This document shows positions 1 to 9,003 of a stretch of 64,000 nt of DNA, piece after piece. Each line of letters opens with the position of its first letter. Position 1 is the first letter of the stretch. The notes below the pieces were generated by a model that saw nothing but the letters and a program-made list of their open reading frames with translations, did not search any database and was not told where the DNA came from. The DNA is taken from assembly GCF_003732225.1 (NCBI RefSeq), contig NZ_MOBJ01000014.1, positions 248,001-312,000 of the forward strand, read 5' to 3'. Both the position numbers and the translations under genes were made by a program. The stretch comes from Pseudomonas brassicacearum (GTDB lineage: Bacteria > Pseudomonadota > Gammaproteobacteria > Pseudomonadales > Pseudomonadaceae).

Positions 1-2776
1 ATCGAAAGGCGTTGGTCAGGAAGTTTTGCAGTATCCGTCGCAGCAGTTTGATATCGCTGTCGACCCGCAAGCGACTGCCGCGAAGGCGAAATTTCAGCCC
101 TTGCTCCTGCGCCAAAGCCTTGAATTCGGCGCCGAGGGCGTCGAACAAATCATTGAGCGCAAACGGCTTGCGATCCGGGTTGATCTTGCCGTTTTCCAGG
201 CGCGAGATGTCGAGCAGGTCGCTGATCAAGTCCTCGGCCGAGCGCAATGAACTGTCCAGATGCTGCACCAGTTGCCGGGTCTCGCTGGAAAGGTCGTCGT
301 CGCGGTGGGAGAGGGCAGCGGAGAATAATCGTGCGGCATTCAACGGCTGCATCAGGTCGTGACTGACTGCCGCGAGGAAACGGGTTTTCGACTGGTTGGC
401 CGACTCGGCGGTGCCTTTGGCTTCGGTCAGCGCGACGTTCAACTGCGACAGTTCATGGGTACGTTCGGTGACGCGTCGCTCCAGGCCCTCGTTGGCCTCG
501 GTCAGCGCCTGCTCTGCCTCGCGGAACGCAGTGATGTCGGTGAAACTCATGACAAACCCGCCACCCGGCATCGGATTGCCGATCAGCTCGATCACCCGGC
601 CGTTGGGGAACAAGCGCTCCGAGGTGTGGGCGCGTCCCTGACGCATCCAGTGCAGACGCCGGGCAACGTGGACTTCCGCTTCGCCGGGACCGCACAGGCC
701 ACGTTCGGCGTTGTAGCGAATGATGTCGGCAATCGGCCGGCCGACGCTGATCAGGCCGTCCGGGTAGTTGAACAGTTCAAGGTAACGACGGTTCCAGGCC
801 ACCAGTTTCAGCGACTGGTCGACCACGCTGATGCCCTGGGTGATGTTCTCGATCGCGCCTTGCAGCAACGCACGGTTGAATTGCAGCACTTCCGAGGCTT
901 CGTCAGCGATTCGCACCACGTCCTCAAGCTGCATTTCCCGACCTTCAATGGCCGCTTTTACTACTGCGCGGGTCGAAGAAGCGCCCAGTACACCGGCGAG
1001 CAGGCGTTCGGTGTGAGCGATCCATTCACCGTCGGCGTTCTGGTTCGGGTTGAAGCCTTTGCCCTGGCGGTAGGCGAAGCGGATGAAGCTCTGGCGTGCC
1101 CGTTCTTCACCGACAAAACGCGCCGCAAGTTGCAGCAGATCGTCGATTTGCACCGCCAGCATCGAGCGGGCGCTCGGCCGCGGGCTGATCTCCTGACCAA
1201 TGAAACGCCCGGCCTGCCAGTGTTCCGAGACCCGTGTACGGGACAGCACCGAAACCCAGGCGAACAAGGTGAAGTTACCGGTCAGCGACAGCACCACGCC
1301 CTGGGTCAGTGGAGAAATCGGCAGGTTCAGCGGGTTGCCGTGCAGCCAGCCCAGCCCTGGGAAGCTGTGCAGCGACCAGCCCAGGCTGTTGGCGGCGATC
1401 GGCAGAATCAACGTGTAGAACCAGAGAAAAGTCCCGGCAGCGAGACCGGCGAACACCCCGCGGCGGTTGGCCTGTTTCCAGTACAGCGCGCCGAGCATCG
1501 CCGGCGCCAATTGGGTCACGGCGGCGAAGGCGATCTGCCCGATGGTGGCCAGACTGGCGGTCGAACCGAGCAGGCGATAGGAAACATAGGCCAGCAGCAG
1601 AATCGCCACGATGCTCACCCGACGCACCGAAAGCATCCAGTAGCGGAACACCTCGAACGGCCGCTCGGCGTTTTTCCGGCGCAGCAACCATGGCAGCAGC
1701 ATGTCGTTGGAGACCATGGTCGACAACGCCACGCTGGCGACGATCACCATCCCGGTGGCGGCCGATGCGCCACCGATAAACGCCAGTAGCGCCAGTGCCG
1801 GATGGGCCTGGGCCAGTGGCAGGCTAATCACGAAGGAGTCGGGCAGTACCGAGCTTGGCAGCATCATTTGCCCGGCCAGCGCAATCGGCACCACGAACAG
1901 TGCGGCCAATGCCAGATAAGCCGGGAACACCCATTTCGCCAGGCGCAAATCCTGCGGCTCGATGTTCTCCACCACGGTCACATGGAACTGCCGGGGCAGG
2001 CAGATGATCGCCATCATCGCCACGCCGGTCTGCACCACCATCGATGGCCAGTTGATGGTTTCTTTCCAGTATTCCTCCAGGCGTGGTGCGAGCATGGCTT
2101 GATCGAACAGGTCGTCGAAGCCGTCGTACAAGCCATACGTGACGAAGGCGCCGACCGCGAGGAAGGCGAACAGCTTGACCAGCGCTTCGAAGGCAATCGC
2201 CAGCACCATGCCACGGTGGTGCTCGGTGGCATCGAGGTTGCGGGTGCCGAAGACGATGGTGAACAGCGCCAGAATCAGCGACACGATCAGCGCCGTGTCC
2301 TGGGCACGGGTGCCCATGGCGTCGGGGCCTGCGCCGATCAACAGGTTTACCCCGAGGACGATGCCTTTAAGCTGCAAGGCGATGTAGGGCAATACACCCA
2401 CCAGACAGATCAGCGCCACCACAACCGCCAGCGATTGTGATTTGCCGTAGCGGGCGGCGATGAAGTCGGCAATCGAGGTGATGTTTTCCTGCTTGCTGAT
2501 CATCACCATTTTTTGCAGGACCCACGGCGCGCACACCAGCAGCAGGATCGGTCCCAGATAAATCGGCAAAAACGACCAGAGTTGTTCGGCCGCCTGACCT
2601 ACGGCGCCAAAGAATGTCCAACTGGTGCAATAGACCGCCAGCGACAGGCTGTACACCCAGGCACGCATTCGCGGCGGCAGCGGCGTGCTGCGGCGGTCGC
2701 CGTAAAAGGCGATGGCGAACATGACGGCCATATAGGCCAGGGCGACGGCGGCAATCAGCCCGCTGGACAGCGACAT
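1..2776 (-). CDS. Sodium:solute symporter-fused PAS hybrid histidine kinase (partial, C-terminus beyond window)
   Basis: The reading frame runs leftward from an ATG at 2774-2776 to the window edge, so the C-terminal end is missing. The first half is a PutP-type sodium:solute symporter region with many hydrophobic helices, beginning MSLSSGLIAAVALAYM. It is followed by a PAS-like sensing region and then a histidine kinase dimerisation box whose H-box (AVSHDLMQPLNAA) lies near 330-370; the ATPase domain would continue left of base 1. This order, transporter then PAS then kinase, is that of CbrA and related Pseudomonas sensor kinases, which couple nutrient sensing to phosphorelay. I cannot tell which paralogue this is, nor see whether a receiver domain follows. 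The opposite-strand open frame at 359-1789 is a shadow of this gene. Confidence 0.85.
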   Translation of the reverse strand, partial: MSLSSGLIAAVALAYMAVMFAIAFYGDRRSTPLPPRMRAWVYSLSLAVYCTSWTFFGAVGQAAEQLWSFLPIYLGPILLLVCAPWVLQKMVMISKQENITSIADFIAARYGKSQSLAVVVALICLVGVLPYIALQLKGIVLGVNLLIGAGPDAMGTRAQDTALIVSLILALFTIVFGTRNLDATEHHRGMVLAIAFEALVKLFAFLAVGAFVTYGLYDGFDDLFDQAMLAPRLEEYWKETINWPSMVVQTGVAMMAIICLPRQFHVTVVENIEPQDLRLAKWVFPAYLALAALFVVPIALAGQMMLPSSVLPDSFVISLPLAQAHPALALLAFIGGASAATGMVIVASVALSTMVSNDMLLPWLLRRKNAERPFEVFRYWMLSVRRVSIVAILLLAYVSYRLLGSTASLATIGQIAFAAVTQLAPAMLGALYWKQANRRGVFAGLAAGTFLWFYTLILPIAANSLGWSLHSFPGLGWLHGNPLNLPISPLTQGVVLSLTGNFTLFAWVSVLSRTRVSEHWQAGRFIGQEISPRPSARSMLAVQIDDLLQLAARFVGEERARQSFIRFAYRQGKGFNPNQNADGEWIAHTERLLAGVLGASSTRAVVKAAIEGREMQLEDVVRIADEASEVLQFNRALLQGAIENITQGISVVDQSLKLVAWNRRYLELFNYPDGLISVGRPIADIIRYNAERGLCGPGEAEVHVARRLHWMRQGRAHTSERLFPNGRVIELIGNPMPGGGFVMSFTDITAFREAEQALTEANEGLERRVTERTHELSQLNVALTEAKGTAESANQSKTRFLAAVSHDLMQPLNAARLFSAALSHRDDDLSSETRQLVQHLDSSLRSAEDLISDLLDISRLENGKINPDRKPFALNDLFDALGAEFKALAQEQGLKFRLRGSRLRVDSDIKLLRRILQNFLTNAFR

Positions 2777-2929
2777 GGGAACTCCAGGCAAAAGACACCC
2801 GGGACGCAAGCCCGGCCTGACAGTCTCGCATGACCTTCACGGTTAGTCAGCGTCGACCAAGGTCGTGGCGTGGCGGGGTGTCGCAGGGGGATACACACGT
2901 GTTTTCGCGGTAGATCGTAATCTCCCCCC

Positions 2930-3009
2930 GTAGGAGCTGCCGAAGGCTGCGATCTTTGCGCTCGTCGCAACCGCAAGATCAAAAGATCGCAGCCTTCGGC
3001 AGCTCCTAC
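2930..3009. repeat. REP-type inverted repeat (GTAGGAGCTGCCGAAGG family)
   Basis: Two inverted copies of the GTAGGAGCTGCCGAAGGCTG unit face each other across a short loop. The same unit recurs at about 10.0, 49.6, 59.2 and 62.5 kb. The TAG stop codon of the neighbouring tetR-type gene (3006-3008) lies inside the right-hand arm. Confidence 0.9.
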
Positions 3010-3545
3010 GGGGCCAGCGCGATGTCGATCAATTGGTGCAGCTCTTCCACTTCAAGCGCCGCCGCCGCGAACAGGATGTGGAACACCGTTGGCGCCACCA
3101 GCATGTTGATCAGTCGGTCGACACTCGGCTTCGGCTCATCCGGATAACGCTCCAGAATTGTCTGCAATTGACCGCTGAGAATGCTCACGCAATACCCCGG
3201 CGTGGCGCTCGATTGCACGTCGCGCATCATGTTGCGGCCGGGCTCCGAACTCATCTCGTCCAGATACTGCTCGGCCCAGGCGCGCAAATCGCCGCGCAGG
3301 CTGCCGGTGTTGGTCGGTTCGCTGTCGGGACGCATGCGTGCCAGCGCGACGTCCGCCAGCAGTGCCGACAAATCGCCCCAACGTCGGTAGATCGTCGACG
3401 GTGTAACGCCTGCGCGGGTGGCGATTTGCGGCACGGTCACGCTTGAACGTTCCTGCTCTTCGAGGAGTTCACGCACTGCCGTGTGAATTGATTCCTGGAC
3501 CCGGGCACTTCGGCCGCCGGGGCGTAACGCTTCTTTAATAGCCAT
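3006..3545 (-). CDS. TetR/AcrR family transcriptional regulator
   Basis: This 179-aa protein has an N-terminal helix-turn-helix of TetR type (about residues 35-60, with VTVPQIATRAGVTPSTIYRRW) and a C-terminal all-helical ligand-binding region. It starts at the ATG at 3543-3545 and diverges from the MFS transporter gene at 3637. The 91-bp gap contains a perfect 16-bp inverted repeat that is a candidate operator. The usual arrangement is a repressor that binds between itself and the exporter and is released by the exporter's substrate; that role is inferred from context. The stop codon falls within a REP element, so the last few residues (IALAP) may have been set by REP insertion. Confidence 0.9.
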   Translation of the reverse strand: MAIKEALRPGGRSARVQESIHTAVRELLEEQERSSVTVPQIATRAGVTPSTIYRRWGDLSALLADVALARMRPDSEPTNTGSLRGDLRAWAEQYLDEMSSEPGRNMMRDVQSSATPGYCVSILSGQLQTILERYPDEPKPSVDRLINMLVAPTVFHILFAAAALEVEELHQLIDIALAP

Positions 3546-3592
3546 GCAGCGGACCTTAACACAAAGAATTTGCTTTAAGCCGAAGCCAGTCG

Positions 3593-3633
3593 CACACTCC
3601 GCAAAAGCAAAAAGTTAGCTTTTGCGGAGTGTG
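3593..3633. promoter_or_regulatory. Perfect 16-bp inverted repeat between tetR and MFS genes
   Basis: CACACTCCGCAAAAGC at 3593-3608 is exactly complementary to 3618-3633, with a 9-base loop. It sits between the divergent genes and is a candidate operator for the TetR regulator. The right arm also carries the GGAG ribosome-binding site of the MFS gene (3626-3629), so in mRNA the stem would hide that site. Confidence 0.6.
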
Positions 3634-3636
3634 TCC

Positions 3637-4833
3637 ATGTCCAGTTCTGTCTCAAACCGTTCCAGTCTGGTGTTCCTGGCGATCACCTTGTTGAGTTTTC
3701 TCGCCGCTTCCAGTGCGCCAACACCGCTTTATCATCTGTACCAGGAGGCGCTGCAGTTTTCTCCGGCGACCCTGACGCTGATTTTCGGCGTGTATGCCTT
3801 GAGCCTGCTGGCGGCGCTGCTGACGGTTGGCTCGCTGTCGGATCATCTGGGGCGCAAACCGGTGATCTTCGCTGCGTTACTGCTGGATATGCTGGCGATG
3901 CTGCTGTTTATCAACGCTGACAGTGTGGCCTGGCTGATTGCCGCGCGTGTGCTTCAGGGTTTCGCCACCGGCATGGCCACCAGCGTACTTGGCGCGGCAT
4001 TGCTCGATACTGACCGGCAGCAAGGACCGCTGGTGAACAGCGTTGCACCGCTGTTGGGCATGGCGTGCGGGGCATTGGGCAGCGGATTGCTGGCGGAATA
4101 TGCGCCGCAACCACTGCAGTTGGCTTATTGGATTCTGTTCGGGTTGTTTCTGCTGCAAGCCCTGTATGTCTGGCGTCTGCCCGAAAGCGTCAGTCGGCAA
4201 CCCGGTGCCTGGGCGTCGCTGCGTCCCACCTTGCATGTGCCACCTCAGGCGCGACGGGCGCTTTGGTTGGCGCTGCCGGTGGATGTGGCGGTTTGGGCGG
4301 TGGGTGGGTTCTTTCTGTCGCTGGCACCGTCCCTGGTTCGTGCGGCGACCGGTTCGACCTCGAACCTGATCGGCGGAACTCTGGTGGCCGTGTTGACGGT
4401 CAGCGGCGCGCTGATGATCTTCTCGTTGCGCAATCGTCCGGCAGACAAAGTCCTGCGCTTGGGCGCGAGCTTGTTGGCGATCGGCATCGCGCTGATCCTG
4501 ACGGCCGTGCACAGCGCCAGCCTGCCGCTGTTTTTTTTCGCCACCCTGGTGGCTGGCAGTGGTTTTGGCGCCGGTTTTCTCGGTGCCTTGCGCAGCGTGG
4601 TTCCGCTGGCCTTGCCCCATGAGCGCGCAGGTTTGATGTCGGCGTTCTACGTGCTGAGCTACCTGGCGTTCTGCCTGCCGTCGCTGTTGGCAGGGAACCT
4701 GACCCGGACCTTTGGCCTGATCGCTACCACCGATGGCTATGGCGTGGTGTTGATCGCGCTTTCGCTTGGTGCGTTGCTGGGGTTGATGCGTCAGCGACCA
4801 GCAAAAGTTTGCGCCGCCGCTGGCAATTCCTAG
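3637..4833 (+). CDS. MFS transporter, drug:H+ antiporter-like
   Basis: This 398-aa protein has about twelve hydrophobic segments. The MFS signature lies between helices 2 and 3 (GSLSDHLGRKPVIF, about residues 65-80), and helix 4 carries a drug-transporter-like RVLQGFATGMAT. The ATG at 3637 is chosen because GGAG lies 7 bases upstream. It is transcribed divergently from a TetR regulator, so it is probably an exporter induced by its substrate. The substrate is unknown. Confidence 0.88.
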   Translation: MSSSVSNRSSLVFLAITLLSFLAASSAPTPLYHLYQEALQFSPATLTLIFGVYALSLLAALLTVGSLSDHLGRKPVIFAALLLDMLAMLLFINADSVAWLIAARVLQGFATGMATSVLGAALLDTDRQQGPLVNSVAPLLGMACGALGSGLLAEYAPQPLQLAYWILFGLFLLQALYVWRLPESVSRQPGAWASLRPTLHVPPQARRALWLALPVDVAVWAVGGFFLSLAPSLVRAATGSTSNLIGGTLVAVLTVSGALMIFSLRNRPADKVLRLGASLLAIGIALILTAVHSASLPLFFFATLVAGSGFGAGFLGALRSVVPLALPHERAGLMSAFYVLSYLAFCLPSLLAGNLTRTFGLIATTDGYGVVLIALSLGALLGLMRQRPAKVCAAAGNS

Positions 4834-4920
4834 TGCGGCAGAGACGTCCTTATGCGCTTGAGTTAGCCTTGGCGCCTGACGCGTAACCGCTTGGTTTTTA
4901 CTCAAAGGATTGACCCCCTC

Positions 4921-5232
4921 ATGAAGATCATTCGCAGCAAATCTTTCACCGGTGACCGCGCCTGGGCGGCGCTGGATATCGCCAACATGAACGGCATCAG
5001 CACCCGTTTGCACTGGACCGATCAGCCCTATAAATGGCACGTCAACGACGGCCAGGAAGTGTTTGTCGTGCTCGATGGTCAGGTGCAGATGCGCTATCGG
5101 GAGAACGGTGTCGAGCAGGCTACGCTGTTGGAGGTCGGTGACATCTTTTATGCGGCGGTCGGCACCGAACACGTCGCCCATCCGCAAGGCGCGGCGCGGG
5201 TGTTGGTGATTGAAACGCAAGGCAGTGTTTAG
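4921..5232 (+). CDS. Small single-domain cupin protein
   Basis: This 103-aa protein is a single cupin barrel. The first motif is around WHVNDGQEVFVVLDGQVQMRY and the second around VGTEHVAHPQGAARVLVIE, with histidines suited to metal binding. The start at 4921 follows AAAGGA. Such small cupins are often sensors or isomerase-like enzymes, and nothing here fixes the substrate. It stands alone, in the same direction as its neighbours. Confidence 0.8.
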   Translation: MKIIRSKSFTGDRAWAALDIANMNGISTRLHWTDQPYKWHVNDGQEVFVVLDGQVQMRYRENGVEQATLLEVGDIFYAAVGTEHVAHPQGAARVLVIETQGSV

Positions 5233-5338
5233 TGGCTATATCTACAAAACAGATAACAGTTAGAGAAATTACCCGTTATATAGATATTCGATTCGGTTCT
5301 ACCATGAGCTCTACCTCACCCGAGGACAGGAGTTCACG

Positions 5339-6490
5339 ATGCAATGCCCCAACAGCAACAAAACCGTTAATCGGCCTTTGAGCCACTTGCAGCACCCGCG
5401 CGAAGCGATTCGCCAGTTCACCCCGAACTGGTTCGCTGCGACCATGGGCACCGGGGTCCTGGCCTTGGCGCTCGCCCAATTGCCGGTGTCGATCCCAGGC
5501 TTGCATGCCTTCGCCGAAGGCCTGTGGATGTTCAACATTTTCCTGTTTCTGTTGTTCAGCGGGTTGTATGCCGCACGCTGGGCGTTTTTCTTCGATGAAG
5601 CGCGACGGATTTTTGGCCACTCCACGGTTTCGATGTTTTTCGGCACCATTCCCATGGGCCTGGCGACCATCATCAATGGCTTCCTGCTGTTCGGTCTGCC
5701 GCGCTGGGGGGAGGGTGTTGTGCACGTGGCCGAGGTGCTGTGGTGGCTGGATGTCGCCATGTCGCTGGCCTGCGGCGTGTTGATTCCGTACATGATGTTT
5801 ACCCGTCAGGAACACAGCATCGACCAGATGACCGCTGTCTGGCTGCTGCCAGTAGTGGCCGCGGAAGTCGCGGCGGCCAGTGGCGGTTTGCTTGCACCGC
5901 ATCTGGCTGACGCCCACTCGCAATTGGTGATGTTGGTAACCAGCTATGTGTTGTGGGCATTCTCGCTGCCGGTGGCGTTCAGCATCCTGACCATCCTGTT
6001 GCTGCGCATGGCCCTGCACAAACTGCCCCACGAAAACATGGCCGCGTCGAGCTGGCTGGCGCTGGGACCAATTGGCACCGGGGCGCTGGGCATGTTGCTG
6101 CTGGGTAGCGACGCACCGGCGATTTTCGCCGCCAACGGCTTGCCGGGTATCGGTGAAATTGCCGCCGGGCTGGGTCTGGTCGCCGGGATCACGCTGTGGG
6201 GCTTCGGCTTGTGGTGGATGTTGATGGCGGTGTTGATCACCCTGCGCTACCTGCGCGGCGGGATTCCTTTCAACCTCGGCTGGTGGGGGTTTACCTTCCC
6301 GCTGGGTGTCTACTCGCTGGCCACATTGAAGCTGGCGAGCACGTTGAACCTGGCCTTTTTCAGCATTTTTGGCAGTGTGTTGGTCGTCGCGCTGGCGATC
6401 ATGTGGCTGATTGTCTCCAAGCGCACCGTTCAAGGTGCCTGGCGCGGTGAGTTGTTTGTTTCGCCGTGTATTGCCGGATTAGCGAAATAA
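5339..6490 (+). CDS. TDT-family transporter (TehA/SLAC1/Mae1-like)
   Basis: This 383-aa membrane protein has about ten helices. It opens with the family hallmark FTPNWFAATMGTGVLALAL (about residues 27-45) and ends in WWGFTFPLGVYSLATLKLA, both typical of the tellurite-resistance/dicarboxylate transporter family. Members export sulfite, C4-dicarboxylates or anions, and the substrate here cannot be read from sequence. The start at 5339 has AGGAG 7 bases upstream. The large opposite-strand open frame here is a shadow. Confidence 0.88.
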   Translation: MQCPNSNKTVNRPLSHLQHPREAIRQFTPNWFAATMGTGVLALALAQLPVSIPGLHAFAEGLWMFNIFLFLLFSGLYAARWAFFFDEARRIFGHSTVSMFFGTIPMGLATIINGFLLFGLPRWGEGVVHVAEVLWWLDVAMSLACGVLIPYMMFTRQEHSIDQMTAVWLLPVVAAEVAAASGGLLAPHLADAHSQLVMLVTSYVLWAFSLPVAFSILTILLLRMALHKLPHENMAASSWLALGPIGTGALGMLLLGSDAPAIFAANGLPGIGEIAAGLGLVAGITLWGFGLWWMLMAVLITLRYLRGGIPFNLGWWGFTFPLGVYSLATLKLASTLNLAFFSIFGSVLVVALAIMWLIVSKRTVQGAWRGELFVSPCIAGLAK

Positions 6491-6574
6491 TTCGCAAAGT
6501 TTAGGTAAGGTTGTGGCCTGGATCGCTGTACGACATTCCAATAAGAGCATTCAAGCCACACAGGGACATGGAAG

Positions 6575-8449
6575 ATGAGTCACCCTTCGCAGTTCACCTT
6601 GCTTCGCAAGCGGCGGTTTCTGCCGTTTTTTGTTACGCAGTCCCTCGGGGCGTTCAACGACAACATCTTCAAGCAGTCGTTGATCCTTGCCATTTTGTAC
6701 AAACTGACCATCGAGGGTGACCGTTCGATCTGGGTCAACCTGTGCGCGTTGCTGTTCATCCTGCCGTTCTTTCTGTTCTCGGCGCTGGCCGGTCAGTTCG
6801 GCGAAAAGTTCGCCAAGGACGCGCTGATCCGTCTGATCAAGCTCGGTGAAATCGCGATCATGGCGGTCGGCGCAGTCGGTTTCCTGTTCGATCACCTGTC
6901 GCTGATGCTGGTGGCGCTGTTCGCCATGGGTACTCACTCGGCGCTGTTCGGCCCGGTGAAGTACTCGATTCTGCCCCAAGCGCTGCACGAAGAAGAGCTG
7001 GTGGGTGGTAACGGTCTGGTGGAAATGGGCACCTTCCTGGCGATTCTGGCGGGGACCATTGGCGCCGGGATCATGATGTCGTCCAGTCACTACGCACCGA
7101 TTGTCTCCACGGCGATCATCGGTGTCGCGGTGCTCGGTTATCTGGCCAGTCGCGGCATTCCGCGCGCGGCGGCATCGACCCCCGAGCTGCGGCTGAACTG
7201 GAACATCTTCAGTCAGTCCTGGGCGACCTTGCGTCTGGGCCTTGGGCAAACGCCCGCAGTCTCACGTTCGATTGTCGGCAACTCGTGGTTCTGGTTCGTC
7301 GGGGCGATTTACCTGACGCAGATCCCGGCCTATGCCAAAGAGTGGATGCATGGCGACGAGACCGTGGTGACGCTGATTCTGACGGTGTTCTCGGTCGGTA
7401 TCGCGCTGGGTTCGATGCTCTGCGAGAAACTCTCCGGACGCAAAGTCGAGATCGGCCTGGTGCCGTTTGGCTCCTTTGGCCTGACGGTGTTCGGCTTGCT
7501 GCTCTGGTGGCACTCCGGCGGTATCCCGGAAAGTCTTGAAGGCCATGGCTGGATCGAAGTGCTCGGCTTTGGTCATACGTGGTGGGTGCTGTTCGATATT
7601 CTCGGGCTGGGGATTTTCGGCGGCTTCTACATCGTGCCGCTGTACGCATTGATTCAGTCGCGCACCGCCGAAAACGAGCGGGCGCGGGTAATCGCAGCCA
7701 ACAACATCCTCAACGCACTGTTCATGGTGGTGTCGGCGATTGTCTCGATTGTGCTGCTGAGCATCGTCAAGTTGTCGATTCCCCAGCTGTTCCTGGTGGT
7801 GTCGCTGCTCAACATCGGCGTAAACGCCTACATCTTCAGCATCGTGCCCGAGTTCAGCATGCGCTTCATGATCTGGCTGCTCAGCCATTCCATGTACCGC
7901 GTGCAGCACCGCAACCTTGAGCTGATTCCCGATGAAGGCGCGGCACTGTTGGTCTGCAATCACGTGTCGTTCGTCGACGCCTTGCTGATTGGTGGCGCAG
8001 TGCGTCGGCCGATTCGCTTTGTGATGTATTACAAGATCTACAACCTGCCGGTGCTGAACTTCATCTTCCGTACCGCCGGGACCATTCCGATTGCCGGACG
8101 CCAGGAAGACATCCAGATCTACGAAAGGGCCTTCAAGCGAATCGCCCAGTACCTGAAGGATGGCGAACTGGTGTGCATCTTCCCGGAAGGCAAGTTGACC
8201 GCCGATGGCGAGATCAATGAGTTCAAGGGCGGGCTGACGCGGATATTGGAAGAAACACCGGTGCCGGTGATTCCATTGGCCTTGCAGGGGTTGTGGGGCA
8301 GCTTCTTCAGTCGCGATCCGGACAAGGGTTTGTTCCACCGCCTCTGGTCGCGAGTGACCCTGGTGGCGGGGCCTGCGGTGGCGGTTGAGGTCGCGCAGCC
8401 GGCGCAGTTGCAAGCGCTGGTCGGCGAGTTGCGTGGCACCGTTAGATAG
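6575..8449 (+). CDS. MFS transporter fused to PlsC-type acyltransferase (LplT-Aas-like, lacking the ligase domain)
   Basis: This is a 624-aa fusion. Residues 1-415 are an LplT-like major-facilitator domain (starts RRFLPFFVTQSLGAFNDNIFK, the lysophospholipid flippase signature). Residues 430-624 are a PlsC/Aas-type glycerophospholipid acyltransferase with the NHxxxxD catalytic motif (NHVSFVD) and FPEGKLTADGEI. Its role would be to bring lysophospholipid across the inner membrane and reacylate it. In many proteobacteria the third part, an acyl-ACP synthetase, is fused on; here the frame stops at 8449 and no ligase follows. The assignment is by family and the pathway role is inferred. Confidence 0.88.
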   Translation: MSHPSQFTLLRKRRFLPFFVTQSLGAFNDNIFKQSLILAILYKLTIEGDRSIWVNLCALLFILPFFLFSALAGQFGEKFAKDALIRLIKLGEIAIMAVGAVGFLFDHLSLMLVALFAMGTHSALFGPVKYSILPQALHEEELVGGNGLVEMGTFLAILAGTIGAGIMMSSSHYAPIVSTAIIGVAVLGYLASRGIPRAAASTPELRLNWNIFSQSWATLRLGLGQTPAVSRSIVGNSWFWFVGAIYLTQIPAYAKEWMHGDETVVTLILTVFSVGIALGSMLCEKLSGRKVEIGLVPFGSFGLTVFGLLLWWHSGGIPESLEGHGWIEVLGFGHTWWVLFDILGLGIFGGFYIVPLYALIQSRTAENERARVIAANNILNALFMVVSAIVSIVLLSIVKLSIPQLFLVVSLLNIGVNAYIFSIVPEFSMRFMIWLLSHSMYRVQHRNLELIPDEGAALLVCNHVSFVDALLIGGAVRRPIRFVMYYKIYNLPVLNFIFRTAGTIPIAGRQEDIQIYERAFKRIAQYLKDGELVCIFPEGKLTADGEINEFKGGLTRILEETPVPVIPLALQGLWGSFFSRDPDKGLFHRLWSRVTLVAGPAVAVEVAQPAQLQALVGELRGTVR

Positions 8450-8488
8450 TTGGTGTTTTGGCGGGCCTCATCGTCGGAACGCCGCCCG

Positions 8489-8560
8489 GAGCAAGCTCGC
8501 TCCCACACTTGATTTGTGAACGACACAGAACCAATGTGGGAGCGTGCCTGCTCGCGATGA
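8489..8560. repeat. REP-type inverted repeat (TGTGGGAGCGAGC family)
   Basis: GAGCAAGCTCGCTCCCACA at 8489-8507 is inverted against TGTGGGAGCGTGCCTGCTCG at 8535-8554. It lies between the convergent acyltransferase and sugE genes. It belongs to the second repeat family, also seen near 53.9 and 56.2 kb. Confidence 0.85.
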
Positions 8561-8570
8561 CGGTAGAGGC

Positions 8571-8885
8571 CTAAGCGCTGACTTTGAGCCCAACCAATCC
8601 GGCAATGATCAGCGCGACACTGGCCAGCCGGAACAGCGCCATGGATTCACCAAACAGGATGATCCCGGCGATGACCGTACCCACCGCGCCAACGCCAGTC
8701 CAGATTGCGTAGGCAGTGCCCAGCGGCAGATCCTTCATGGCCAGTCCCAGCAGACCCAGGCTGATCACCATGGCGCCGACAGTCAGGACGGTGGGAAGAG
8801 GGCGGCTGAAGCCGTCGGTGTATTTCAGGCCAACGGCCCAGCCGACTTCAAACAGACCCGCGAAAAACAGAATGATCCAAGGCAT
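8571..8885 (-). CDS. sugE: SugE/Gdx small multidrug resistance protein, guanidinium exporter
   Basis: This 104-aa protein has four transmembrane helices and is of typical SMR length. The conserved helix-1 glutamate lies in ALFFAGLFEVGWAVGLKYTDG-like sequence at residue 13, and the GxxxAYAIWTGVGAVGT stretch marks the SugE/Gdx branch rather than EmrE. Gdx proteins export guanidinium in exchange for protons. A two-hairpin guanidine-II riboswitch directly upstream supports guanidinium as the substrate. The ATG at 8885 is chosen because GGAGG lies 6 bases upstream. Confidence 0.95.
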   Translation of the reverse strand: MPWIILFFAGLFEVGWAVGLKYTDGFSRPLPTVLTVGAMVISLGLLGLAMKDLPLGTAYAIWTGVGAVGTVIAGIILFGESMALFRLASVALIIAGLVGLKVSA

Positions 8886-8902
8886 GAAGACCTCCATCGA
8901 TA

Positions 8903-8956
8903 GACGGGGTCGTCCCCAGATTAATAACTCGATCGAGCCGCAAGGTCGTCCTCGCG
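8903..8956 (-). promoter_or_regulatory. Guanidine-II (mini-ykkC) riboswitch upstream of sugE
   Basis: On the minus strand two small hairpins each present an ACGA loop: GCGAGG-ACGA-CCTTGC at 8955-8940 and CTGGGG-ACGA-CCCCGT at 8919-8904. They are separated by about 20 bases and followed by the GGAGG site of sugE at 8895-8891. Paired ACGR-loop hairpins just before the ribosome-binding site define the guanidine-II class, in which guanidine stabilises loop-loop pairing and frees the RBS. Confidence 0.9.
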
Positions 8957-9003
8957 ATGCGCACTATAGTGCCCATTAATAACCTGGGGATCAAGTTGCA
9001 GGG

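Noticed and set aside
359..1789. 476-codon open frame on the plus strand
   Set aside because: It is antisense to the symporter-type histidine kinase, has a composition typical of a shadow frame and no recognisable domain.
3877..5220. 447-codon minus-strand frame over the MFS and cupin genes
   Set aside because: Low-complexity Q/H/R-rich translation typical of antisense to high-G+C genes.
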